A DNA stretch of 64,000 bases from Neoconidiobolus thromboides FSU 785. Taxonomy: Eukaryota > Entomophthoromycota > Entomophthoromycetes > Entomophthorales > Neoconidiobolaceae. Where the stretch lies: the NCBI GenBank assembly GCA_025603075.1, contig MU626284.1, forward strand, positions 62,001 through 126,000, given 5' to 3'. The notes below the pieces were generated by a model, which was given only the letters and a program-made list of their open reading frames with translations, did no database searches and was not told the DNA's origin. The position numbers were made by a program, and so were the translations under genes. Of this stretch, positions 24,730-34,859 are shown one piece after another; position 1 is the first letter of the stretch, and each line of letters begins with the position of its first letter.

Positions 24730-25956
24730 CTAATGTTTAATAAGGGACAAAAATTCTTCCCTTGTTTTTGGATCTTTACGAAATTGACCTAACATACAAG
24801 AAGTAACTGTCGAAGATCCTGGTTTTTGTACTCCTCTCATTACCATACAAAGATGACTATATTAAGTAAGATGTTAATTAATAATTGATAAGGTAAATGA
24901 AACCAACAACAAATCTCAAATCACGATCGCTGTAGTAATAACAAAATATAAAGAATAAAGAGATTAACTTACCTAGATTCCATAACAACAGCTACCCCTT
25001 GAGGCTTAAGAATTTCATCTAAAGCTTCAGCAATTTGACGAGTTAACCTTTCTTGTACTTGTAATCTACGTGAAAACATTTCTGCTATACGAGCTAATTT
25101 ACTCAATCCTAATACTTTTCCGTTAGGTAAATAACCTATTGAGATCTATATTTTTTTTATTAGATTGCTTGTATTATTGATTAACAAAGACGGGTTATTA
25201 CCTTTCCAGTAAATGGTACTAAATGATGTTCACATAAAGAAAATATATCAATATTTTTTACAATTACCATTTCTTCATGATCTAAATAATGAAATTAAAA
25301 TTAAAAGTTAAATTAAAATAAACAATAATAAACAATAAATAAACTCCTTTTTACCTTCATTAAACATAGCATCATTAATTAAATCTATATAAAAATTCAT
25401 TAGAACGATTTTCAGTATTGAAGTTTTATAATAATTACCTTTGATATTCTGTTCATAGCCTTTAGTAAAGAATAACATAGCTTTGGCATATCTCATTGGT
25501 GTTTTTAATATACCTTCTCTTTCTGGATCTTCACCAACACATTCTAACATAGTTTTAACAGCCTCAGCCAATTTGTTTAATCGCTTTTCTTTTTGTTCTT
25601 CTGTTTCGTTACTTCTTTGACGTGTACCTTTACCTATTGGAACAAAATTTCAGTAAAAAAACACAAAAACAAACATACTTTTCTTGTTAATTACTAATTT
25701 TAAACAAATAAACAATTAAGAATAACAATCACTTACTAGGCCATGACAAACCATCTAAATCTACAGCAGAGTTAACTCTTAACATACTATGTGGTTGTAA
25801 ACTTTTATTTAAATCTAATTTGTTGAATTGTCCGTTAACTTCATTGATTTCAGCATCACTAGTGGTACCCGAACTACCAAAATCGAACTCTGGTTTTTTG
25901 TTTTCTTTTATGAGTTCACCATTGACAGTAGTAGTATTGATTGAGTTCAATGCCAT
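24730..25956 (-). CDS. FOL2: GTP cyclohydrolase I, 274 aa, 6 exons
   Basis: Exons (transcript order) 25737-25956, 25439-25633, 25355-25384, 25202-25281, 24973-25145 and 24730-24856 join in phase. The first ~75 residues are a polar, non-conserved N-terminal extension. The enzyme core follows: [21 protein letters not shown], the zinc site [14 protein letters not shown], the substrate region [36 protein letters not shown], and [12 protein letters not shown] with the third zinc ligand Cys. It converts GTP to dihydroneopterin triphosphate, the first step of folate (and tetrahydrobiopterin) synthesis, acting as a homodecamer in the cytosol. Exon 3 is just 30 nt. The terminal LSLIKH matches the family end, so the gene is complete. 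Confidence 0.96.
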
Positions 25957-26956
25957 TTTTTTAGGGGAATTAGATTGGGATATTAAATGTAAAGCAAATG
26001 AGTATAAAAAAATTCCAATCGAGATTCGAGAATTTTATATTTATTGCTTTACTTTTATAGCTTACTAATTTGGGCTTCGAAATTTGCAGGTTTTTTAACA
26101 TTTTTGTTCAAGTTTAATTATGGATGGATAGTAGAAATCATGTGGATAAATTGGATTAATTTAAGTCTTGTTTCTGTTAAAGCTTAATTTGCCAAGTGTT
26201 AGATTTTATTTTTATAAAGCTTTATCAGATGAAAAGGGTTCAATTTTATTAGTAACTCAAAGTTTCATTGAGTTTTTATTTTTAGTTCTGACTAAAAATA
26301 AAATGTTTACTTGCTTTTATGATTTAACAAAATTGCATTTATTAAATTATCATCTAATAAGTATTGAATATTGAAAATAAAATATTAGATAAATAGCTAT
26401 ATTAGCATTTAAGAAGATTAATACTAATATTATATTCTTTACCAATACTGGGGTCATCTTACACCATAACTAAGTTTAATGTAAAATTCAATAAAAATCA
26501 ATTTAAAGAATAAATCAAAGTTCTAGTACCTTATTATTTAAAATTTAATTATTAATTTTAACATATTAAAAATGAATTATTTTATAGCATTTAAACAATT
26601 AACTTATTTGAAATTATTCGATTGTTTAATATCTTTTTATCTTATTTATAGCTTGAATTAAATTATTAATTTATAATTCCATGATTTATTAATTTTTCTT
26701 ATGATATAATTTTATAACTTAAAACTGATACTCTATATTATGTTATTATATTATATCGGTTTAAGGTTGTTTTTTATTTAAAATGGCCTACATTTGTTTG
26801 TTTAAAAGAGAGTTAGCATTTAAACATTAGATTATTAATAATTCCATCTTAAAACTTTAATATTTTTAAATTCTCTAAATTAAACTACAACTAATTAAAT
26901 AAACTCAAAGTCCAATACAAACTCAAATTAGATAAAACCTAAAAAACTTCAACACT
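25957..26956. other. Intergenic, nothing recognised
   Basis: 1-kb A+T-rich spacer upstream of GTP cyclohydrolase I and downstream of twinfilin. Short open frames here lack coding character. No foldback element. Confidence 0.5.
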
Positions 26957-28810
26957 TTATTTCCTCTCGAACAAATCATTTTTCGCTTGATTCCTATCAT
27001 TAGTCATCCCGGCCAATGCTATTCCACCAAACAATGGATGTGGGCCATTATTGGCTGCTAATCCCTTACCAAATTTAGGTCTTAAATTTTCCAATTCTTG
27101 ATCTCTTTTAATATCTAATTTATGTTGTTGATGAGAAGAATGAACTAAATGAGACAAAGATAATTTAGTGTCTAATTTAAACACTCCTCCACTTTCTTTA
27201 TTACTAATTTTATCATACAAGAGTTGAAATTTTTGTTGAAATTTTGGTATATTATCAAATAATTCAATCTAATATCAGGGAGAAATGTAAATTAAATAAA
27301 TAGTATCATTGTGATTATCTTGATATTATATTTACCTTATAATTTAATGGTATATTTTCTTTTTGAATTTGTGTAATTAATTGAGCTACAGTAGTCGAAT
27401 ATACCATTCTTAATCTTGGTGGTGAACTTGGCGGACAAGAATAAATAAGTACTATAAATTAATAATAAAAGACAAACATATAATAATTATAATAATAAAT
27501 AAATAAATAATTACCATATGTAAGATCTGTACGAATCTTACTTTCTACTTCTTGTTTTTGTTCTTGTTCTTCTTCATTATTACTATTATTTTCTTCGACT
27601 AGTTCATCTTTTTCTTCAATTGGACTTTCGATTTCTCCTTTATCACTTTTACTATCTTCTTCCTTTTCTTCATTATTGTCTTTAAATTCCTCATCCGTAA
27701 TTTTATTATTTTCATTTACAATAGGCCAAGTATGTTGTTTCATTGTTGAAGGTTTTACATTTTTAGATATTTCTTTCTTTTCAACTTCTTTTGGATATTG
27801 TTCCCCAATAACTGTTAGATAAAACCTAGGTTCATTATGTTCAGGAAATGGGATTAAACTTTCTTTTCTCCAAAATTGAATTTGATCATTGTTTTTTTCA
27901 GAGATTACTTCAATTCCATCTTTTTTATCCGTAACAGCCTAATTAAATTCAATAAATTAATATTGAATTAATTTATATTAAACTCATATTATTTTGTTTC
28001 TTATTAACATTATAAAGAAAATAAAAATTACCATTTCAATCCAAGCCAATTCACCCAAACCCAACTTTTGAATACTTTGTTTAGTATTTTCGAATAATGG
28101 TATAGCCACTTGATGAAACCCACCCGAATTAAATGTAGCTAAATTGGGTTGATTACCACCTTCATTTCCTCTATTTAACAAGGCTTTGGCAATTTCTTCT
28201 CTCGCAGTATCTTCTTGCTCTCTCTATTTAACATAAAAAATGAAATACTACTATAAAGATTAATATAAAAACTTACTGCTTCTTCCCTACTTAATTCTAC
28301 TTTAGATAAAAGGGCCTTCCTTTCTTCTCCTGTAACTTTTAAATTTTTCATTCTATCAGCTAACTTATTTCCTCCCTTTATACCCCCGCTTGCTGGTCCC
28401 AATACTCTATTTAAATACTCCCCAGAAGACTTAATCTCCAAAACACTTGTAAAATGGTGATCCGATAGAATAAACTTACTGCCAAATAAATCCTTTAGTT
28501 GTTGTTTTGAACTTGCATACAACATTCTTTCTTTTATTTTAACTGTACCATCAGGGATATAGGATACAAAACACCATTGATCTTTACTTACTCGTAAGAA
28601 ATAGAAGCGTGCTTCTTTGGGGGTTATAGAATCGATGAAAGTAGCCATGGTGATGGGGATGGAACCTTCAGAAAAGGTATCTAGGACTAGAGTGGAATCA
28701 GTTACTTTAATTTGGATTAGATGAACAGAAGAGGTATCTTTTGAACGTTCTTCACGTATAAAAGTATCTAATTGGGGAGAGATTAATATTCCACTTCTTA
28801 GACTAGTCAT
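26957..28810 (-). CDS. TWF1: Twinfilin (two ADF-homology domains) with a long acidic insertion, 525 aa, 5 exons
   Basis: Exons (transcript order) 28277-28810, 28032-28223, 27515-27938, 27336-27451 and 26957-27268 join in phase. ADF-H domain 1 spans about residues 5-140 (GILISPQLDTFIREER, DQWCFVSYIPD, VKIKERMLYASSKQQL). Domain 2 starts near residue 203 (FHQVAIPLFENTKQSI, LAWIEM) and resumes with YSCPPSSPPRLRMVYSTTV. Between its strands is an insert of roughly 95 residues, mostly Glu/Lys/Asp/Asn, which makes the protein much longer than usual (about 330-350 aa). The C-terminal tail (HPLFGGIALAGM) matches the twinfilin tail that binds capping protein. Twinfilins sequester ADP-actin monomers and cap or depolymerise filament barbed ends. 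Family assignment is strong; the insert looks disordered. Confidence 0.93.
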
Positions 28811-29227
28811 TTTTTATGGATTATCTAATGGCTTAGATTAGTTTATATTTAATTGATTGTTTTATTTGAGTTTACTTTTTTTAAATTTTATAAAATAATA
28901 TTATTTTTAAATTTAAAATTGTTTTTAAGCCACTTCTTAATGTGTTGACATGATCAAAATCAACCAATTAAATCAATAGGACAATTATCTCTTACTTTTA
29001 AGGAGAAATTCAAAATATAAAATTCAGGTCCAAATCAGTTAATTTTCATGTTATTACAACATAAGGTAATAGTGTATTTACAATAATATCAAGTTGAAAA
29101 TAATTGTGCAATAATTTAGAAATTATAACTTGTATATTTAAAGGGTGTAGCAGAAATAAAATAAAATAAAACAAAAATCATTCAAAGCTCTTCCTTTATT
29201 TTAATATCATCAAAAACCTGTCCTCAA
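28811..29227. other. Intergenic, nothing recognised
   Basis: 417-bp spacer between twinfilin (5' end) and the isocitrate dehydrogenase 3' end. No features beyond presumptive promoter and terminator sequence. Confidence 0.5.
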
Positions 29228-31413
29228 TCAATTTAACTCCTTTTTAACCCTTTGAGCTACAAGATTTAAAAATTCTTCTGTATTAACATAATGGCTTCTA
29301 TTCAACCTAGTTAACGATTAATTAATATCTCTTCACTTTAACTTCATTCAAAAAATATTTACTTATCCCCATGAATAGCTAATGCTAAATCTTTAGTCAT
29401 TTTGCCATCTACATCTACAGTATCTAAAGTAGCTTTTTCTAATTTATTACTAAATTGTAATAATTTAGAATTATCATCTAATTTAGCTCGATGAGCTAAT
29501 CCTCGGGTCCATGCAAAAATAGAAGCAATAGAGTTGGTACTAGTTTCATTACCCTAAAGAAAAAAAAAGAAAAAGAAAAAATTAGTTTTGGTTAATTCAA
29601 AAGGAAAGGTTAAGTTAAAATATAAACCTACCTTTTGATGTTCTCTATAATGACGAGTAACAGTACCTATAATAGAAGATTATTGAATATAAGTAACAAA
29701 AATAAACTTATTTAAATTACCATGAGCAGCTTCAGTTTCCATGGTTTTACCATCAGGTGAAATCAAATAACTAGTCATTAAACCAAGGGAGCCAAAACCT
29801 AAATTAAAAATTAATAAACATCATATAATATTAATTAATATTAATTACCTTGAGCTAAAATATCAGACTAAACAATTTTATAAAAAAGTTGTTAATAGAC
29901 TTTAAATTTCAATTAATTTTATATTTACTTGTACGTCACTAAATAAAATTCATATTAGTTAATAAATGTAATAGAATATCAAGATCAATCTTTTTTACCC
30001 ATCATAATTTTTAGCTGCCCAAACAAAACCGCCATTAGATTTTAAAGCAAAGGCAACTAAATCATCAATTAATCGATGTTCATACCAAATATTTAAAGAC
30101 TCAAATTGAGATTTATAATCACTAATTAAATATAAATATAAAAAATTAATATTAATATGTAAAATAAAACATAATGTTAATAACAATAATAATCTTATCT
30201 ACCTTTCATAAATTTGTTGAAATATTTGCATAAATCTACCATCATATTTCTTTAAAATTGTATTTTTAGTACTTAAATATAATGGATTTTTTTTTAAGAT
30301 AGCTAATTGAAAGCAAGAATGAGCAAATGCTTTAATCGACTAAAATAAAATATAATTAGTAAACAATTTAATTATTATATATTATTATTCCATCTTACTT
30401 CATCAATATTATACATTCCTAAAGCAACACCAGGGCCCTAATAAAGTAAATAACCATTAATTTAAGATCAAACCTATTTAAAAGTATTTTACTTTAAAAT
30501 CATAAATTTCGTATGTAGTGGGCTGTTTACTTCCATCCTCAGGAGTAAATTTCATTGTTAATTTACCTGGCTCATCAATAATTAAATCTGTAGCACGATA
30601 CTAGTATTCAATCATAAGTTAGATATTTCAACGTTATTTAATTCCAATATTTACTTGATCCCCAAACGCATGTCGACCAATAATAATTGGTTTTTTCCAT
30701 CCAGGTACAATTTTAGGTACACTATTTAATACGATAGGTTCTCTAAATATAGTTCCTCCTAAGATATTACGAATCGTTCCATTAGGTGAGCGATACATCG
30801 ATTTTAAATTATATTCTACAATTAATTAAAATTCGAATTAGTGGTAGGAAAAGTGGGATTGAAAAAAGAAGATTACCTTTAACTCGGCCTTCATCTGGTG
30901 TGATTGTAGCACATTTTATTCCTACATTATATTTTTTGACTGCTTCAGCAGCATCAACCGTAACTTGATCTTCTGTCTATTTTTTAAAATCAAATTAAAC
31001 TAAATTGAATTTATCATTATATTATTATTAATTTATGATTACCGAATCTCTATTTTTCAAACCCAAATCATAATATTTAATATCCAAGTTAACATAAGGT
31101 AAGATTAACTAAGTTGAATTGAATATTATTAATGTTATTATAGAACTTATTAAATAATTATAAATATACTTCTTCTTTTATCTTTTTCCAAATAATACGT
31201 GTCATTTCATCCCCATCCATATCTACTACAGGATTATCAACTTGAATCCTGGAATTACTGGAATCTTTATTATTAATAATTAATAATTAATAATTAATTT
31301 TTAGTAATTTCTAATCTTTATATTTTAGATAACTTACAATACTTAACCCCATTTAAAGTAAGTGCTTTCTTGGTACTTCCAGTTGCAACTAATTTATTAA
31401 AATTTCTCAACAT
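29228..31413 (-). CDS. IDP1: NADP-dependent isocitrate dehydrogenase, probably mitochondrial, 438 aa, 15 exons
   Basis: Fifteen exons join in phase (transcript order): 31338-31413, 31170-31264, 31043-31108, 30877-30976, 30655-30815, 30493-30600, 30399-30437, 30203-30339, 29999-30121, 29929-29938, 29849-29867, 29721-29798, 29632-29666, 29363-29553 and 29228-29306. The product has [89 protein letters not shown] (over four exons), [17 protein letters not shown] and [16 protein letters not shown]. It oxidatively decarboxylates isocitrate to 2-oxoglutarate, making NADPH. The first ~30 residues ([20 protein letters not shown]) are basic and hydroxylated with no acidic residue, as in a mitochondrial presequence. 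Exon 10 is 10 nt and exon 11 is 19 nt. Confidence 0.95.
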
Positions 31414-31815
31414 TTATTTTATCTTTTAGAAACTTATTAAAATTAATTTTTCTCTTCTTTATTTATAATCGTGTTTATTTTATTTTTTTGATGATTCAAT
31501 CTTTATAATATGAGTCATCGACAATTTCGATAACTATCAGTAAATTTGAGTTCATTGGCTATCTTATTCAATAAAATTTGAGTAATAAATTCTTTATATC
31601 TGATAATTTAAATTAAAATATTCAAAAATGATAGAGAATATTTATCTGATTAACAATAATAATGGTAATAGATAACGACGAATTATAGTGAAATTACGTC
31701 AAGTAATCAAAAACTTAAAATGAAGTTAATAAAAATATGTTAATAATAAATAAAACTAAATAAAATCCAATAGCTTATTTAAATCCCCCTAACTTTATAT
31801 AACAAAAAAAAATCC
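31414..31815. other. Intergenic, nothing recognised
   Basis: 402-bp spacer between isocitrate dehydrogenase (start) and the CCDC124-like gene (end), both on the minus strand. No repeats. Confidence 0.5.
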
Positions 31816-32508
31816 TTAAATCTTAAGTCGACTTTCGATATCCTTTCTAGTTTGGTCAACCAAGTCTACTTTATCCTGTCTAGAAGCATTATAACCTAAA
31901 TGAGCTTGATTGAATGGATTCTCGGGTGATTTTTGCCATTCCTTCCAAAGTAGTTGTTTTAGTTGAGTTAATCTCAACCCTTTGTTTTCTTCTTTAAGTA
32001 TTGGTAGTCTTTTAGCTTCAAACTGAGTATAAGCCGCTTTAGCTCTTCTTTCTGGATGTAATTCAATGCCGCCAGATTTAATATTAATTGCCTGTTCGCC
32101 TTCATTCATCGTATCTAATAAATCAATAGCATCATCAATATTTCGAGCTTGATATTCTGCTTTCCCATTTAATTGATTCAAGAATCCATCCATTCCTGAG
32201 GAAGAGCCATCTTTTTTAACTGGTTTTTTATCCCCAGCTGATTTATTATTTTTTTTAACTTTAATCTTGCTTATTTCTTCTTCTTCTTGCTTCTTCAGTA
32301 ACTCTAGTTCTGCCTTCTTAGCTGCTTCTCTCGCTTTTTTAGCTTCTTTATCTTCAGCTTTGCCTCCCTTCTTCGCCCCTTTACTCCAATATTCATCTTC
32401 AGCCGCATCCTTAACTGCTTTTTCTTTTTGTGCTTTTTCTTCTTTAACAGCAGCTTTCTTTTCTTTAGCTGCAGTTACTTTGCTGTTTTCTCCTTTGAAA
32501 CGAGCCAT
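31816..32508 (-). CDS. CCDC124: CCDC124-family ribosome-associated protein, 230 aa
   Basis: An intronless frame. The N-terminal half is a highly charged Lys/Glu/Ala helix (about residues 8-105), including KEKKAAVKEEKAQKEKAV and YWSKGAKKGGKAEDKEAKK. The C-terminal half is the conserved domain: ARNIDDAIDLL, GIELHPERRAKAAYTQFEAKRLP, ENKGLRLTQLKQLLWKEWQKSP and ENPFNQAHLGYN. Human CCDC124 and the related yeast Lso2 bind idle 80S ribosomes and help them recover; Schizosaccharomyces pombe Oxs1 is also assigned to this family. Cytosolic, with no signal or membrane segment. Length is close to human CCDC124 (223 aa). Confidence 0.92.
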   Translation of the reverse strand: MARFKGENSKVTAAKEKKAAVKEEKAQKEKAVKDAAEDEYWSKGAKKGGKAEDKEAKKAREAAKKAELELLKKQEEEEISKIKVKKNNKSAGDKKPVKKDGSSSGMDGFLNQLNGKAEYQARNIDDAIDLLDTMNEGEQAINIKSGGIELHPERRAKAAYTQFEAKRLPILKEENKGLRLTQLKQLLWKEWQKSPENPFNQAHLGYNASRQDKVDLVDQTRKDIESRLKI

Positions 32509-33168
32509 TTTTTATAATTGATATTTAAAAGGTAATAGTCGTGTTGATTGATGTTTTTGTTTTATTTGATTTTAGCTGAAATAAAGCTGGAACCAATTAA
32601 ATTTAAGCTTGGTTTTCGCAGCTATTTTTGATCAAGTAAGGAAATAAAATAAGTTGCTTATGTTGAATGGTAGTTGTTTTAAAGTCTATTTTTATTGATA
32701 TAGTAATAAATTTAGCTTTGATTGAGGATTATTTTTTGTATGCTACTAAAAAATGAGGGTTTATTCAGCATTATTTACAGTTGTATAGATTGAATAAAAT
32801 TTTATATTTCTATTATAACTAATTTTTATATAATAATGATAATAAATAAATTTAATTATAAACATTAATAATGTTATATTTGAAGAATTTTACTAAAATT
32901 TTAATACTAATTTAGTAAATCTTGAATTTTATTAAAATAGCAAAAATGTGGAATTTGTCAAATAAATCAAGAAACGAATAACGGGATTATCAAAAAAGAG
33001 AAAATTAAGGTATTAAAAATGTCTTAAATCGATTAATTAAGAGAAAAAGGGGGTTAACACATAAAGTATAAAATCCTTAACTATACTCTTAAAACAAAAA
33101 TTTTAACTTTTTTTATAAATAAAATTATTTTACTATCTAATTTAATATCTTTCCTCATATAAATAAAG
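32509..33168. other. Divergent promoter region
   Basis: 660 bp between the starts of the CCDC124-like gene (-) and the LEA2-like gene (+). Apart from the TATA-like site at 33067-33073 nothing specific is seen. Confidence 0.5.
33067..33073 (+). promoter_or_regulatory. TATA-like box of the Cys-cluster membrane protein gene
   Basis: TATAAAA 96 bp upstream of the ATG at 33169. Position fits a TATA box; A+T-rich background makes it uncertain. Confidence 0.35.
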
Positions 33169-34116
33169 ATGAATTATTTGAATGATACCAACTCAAAAGC
33201 ATCCAGAGAAATAACACCCCGTGATAGTAATACACCATCTAACAACTATGACCATAATAATCGAATACCTAGTTATTTATATAATAAACCCAGTTCCCCA
33301 ATGGCTACCAGCGATAATTTAAGATCCCCTAATCGAGTATCAGTATCGAGTAGTGGATTAAATATGTATAGCCCTACACAGAACCGATTTCAATCCAATT
33401 ATCAAGAAGAATCTATAAAATCTTTCTCTGCGACTGAAGAAATAGCTTATAATTCCACCTCGCATCGCCACAGCCATCGTGATTCCCATCATAAACGTCC
33501 CAAAAAAAAGAAAAATTGTTGTATACGTTGTTGTTGTTGTTGTTGTCGATCACGTACTGGAGCGTTAATTTGTGGTATTTTCACAATTTTATTATTAATC
33601 GGTATTGGTGTAGGTGCTTTTTTCTTATGGCCAAGGATACCAACAGTGGAGTTAATATCAGTTACTCAAACTAATACTAATGCTCCAATCGATCAAACTA
33701 GTTTTAATAATTTATTTCAATCCAACAATAACAACTTACAAGCTCAAGTTAATATTAACTTAAGGGTACAAAATTTAAATTATATCGATATTGTAATTAA
33801 TCAAATTACACTTACTGGTGATTTACAAAATAATATAGTAACAATTCCAAATTCATTAACTGGTAAATTACCCAAACCTGTTGCTTTAAAAGCCCAAAAT
33901 ATATCACCATTGATATTGCCTGTGACTATAATATTGCCTGGAACTTCTTCAGCTTCTAATGATCAATTAATGGGTTTAAGAGAGGTTTGTGAAAGTAAAC
34001 AAAATTTAATGTTTAATTATCATATTAGCTTGGAACTGCCATTAGTATCTTGGACAGGTTATAAGCCTAAATTAAATAATTCATATTCATTTAAGTGTCC
34101 TTGGAATATTAATTGA
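33169..34116 (+). CDS. LEA2/NDR1-like single-pass membrane protein with Cys cluster, 315 aa
   Basis: An intronless frame. Residues 1-95 are polar, Ser/Asn/Pro-rich and likely disordered. Then come a His-rich patch (HRHSHRDSHHKRPKKKKN), a cysteine cluster at 117-126 (CCIRCCCCCC) and one membrane helix at about 131-154. The ~160-residue outer domain starts WPRIPTVELISVTQTN and has the alternating pattern of LEA2 beta-sandwich proteins (VNINLRVQNLNYIDIVINQITLTG). Similar one-pass LEA2-type proteins with a Tag1/NDR1-like layout occur in fungi. The Cys cluster next to the helix suggests heavy S-acylation (inference). Cellular role unknown. The next gene, 278 bp downstream, encodes a secreted Cys peptide. 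Confidence 0.8.
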   Translation: MNYLNDTNSKASREITPRDSNTPSNNYDHNNRIPSYLYNKPSSPMATSDNLRSPNRVSVSSSGLNMYSPTQNRFQSNYQEESIKSFSATEEIAYNSTSHRHSHRDSHHKRPKKKKNCCIRCCCCCCRSRTGALICGIFTILLLIGIGVGAFFLWPRIPTVELISVTQTNTNAPIDQTSFNNLFQSNNNNLQAQVNINLRVQNLNYIDIVINQITLTGDLQNNIVTIPNSLTGKLPKPVALKAQNISPLILPVTIILPGTSSASNDQLMGLREVCESKQNLMFNYHISLELPLVSWTGYKPKLNNSYSFKCPWNIN

Positions 34117-34350
34117 TTTGAAAGTTAATAAAGTTAAAGTTCTGTGTGTGTTAATTATGATATTATATCTTTTTTTAAATTGAGTATATGCTTTATTAAG
34201 TTTTTTTGTATGTTTTTTTGTATGTTTTTATCAATGCAATAATCTCTTTTGAAAAAAATAATAAGTGTGGGGTAAAAAATAACTTAACTAAAAGGATTCT
34301 AAATCAACGTGAAATTTTTATTAAAAAAATCTACTATAAAAACATAAAAG

Positions 34351-34358
34351 TATAAATA
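34351..34358 (+). promoter_or_regulatory. TATA-like box of the small secreted Cys peptide gene
   Basis: TATAAATA 37 bp upstream of the ATG at 34395, followed by an A-rich leader ending AATAAAAA before the start codon. Confidence 0.4.
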
Positions 34359-34394
34359 ACTATTAATTTTCATAATTTATTATATCAATAAAAA

Positions 34395-34580
34395 ATGAAA
34401 TTATTAATTTTGATGTTAATTAATCTTTCTTCCTTAATATCTCAAAAAACAATTGAGATAAGTAATCCTGGAATGATGGATGGCATGCAATTTGCATCGT
34501 GTGAAATGAGTTGTGAATTAAAATTTGCTTTTAATCCAATGGGTAAATCGTCTTGTCGTAGAAATTGTTTTGTAGATTAA
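34395..34580 (+). CDS. Small secreted cysteine-rich peptide, 61 aa
   Basis: A short intronless frame with a clear signal peptide (MKLLILMLINLSSLISQ, about residues 1-17). The mature part, ~44 residues, has exactly four cysteines spaced CX3C-X13-CX3C (ASCEMSC ... SSCRRNC). That spacing is the hallmark of alpha-hairpinins and related Cys-stabilised helical hairpins: two helices pinned by two disulphides. A TATA-like box sits 37 bp upstream and the start context is A-rich. The function could be secreted effector, antimicrobial or signalling, but this is inference from shape only. It may also be a chance frame, though signal peptide plus spaced cysteines argue against that. It is not similar to its neighbour at 33169. 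Confidence 0.6.
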   Translation: MKLLILMLINLSSLISQKTIEISNPGMMDGMQFASCEMSCELKFAFNPMGKSSCRRNCFVD

Positions 34581-34859
34581 TGTTCTTTTTTATATGGAAA
34601 TTCCTTCCAACTGTGTTAGTTTTGATATATAATAAAGTTAAATAAAGATATCATTTCATTTTGATATTTTCTTATTAGGTTGATTTAATCTTAAAGCAAT
34701 GATTATTAATTGACACTTTCATTTAAGTAATCTTTGTTAGAAATATTTTTTAAATAAAATAAACATAATTATATATATATTTATTGATGTCTAATACCTG
34801 GTGTTAATTTTGCCCTTCTTGTTTTGAAGTTGAAAACATATTAGATCATAGGCTCTTCG

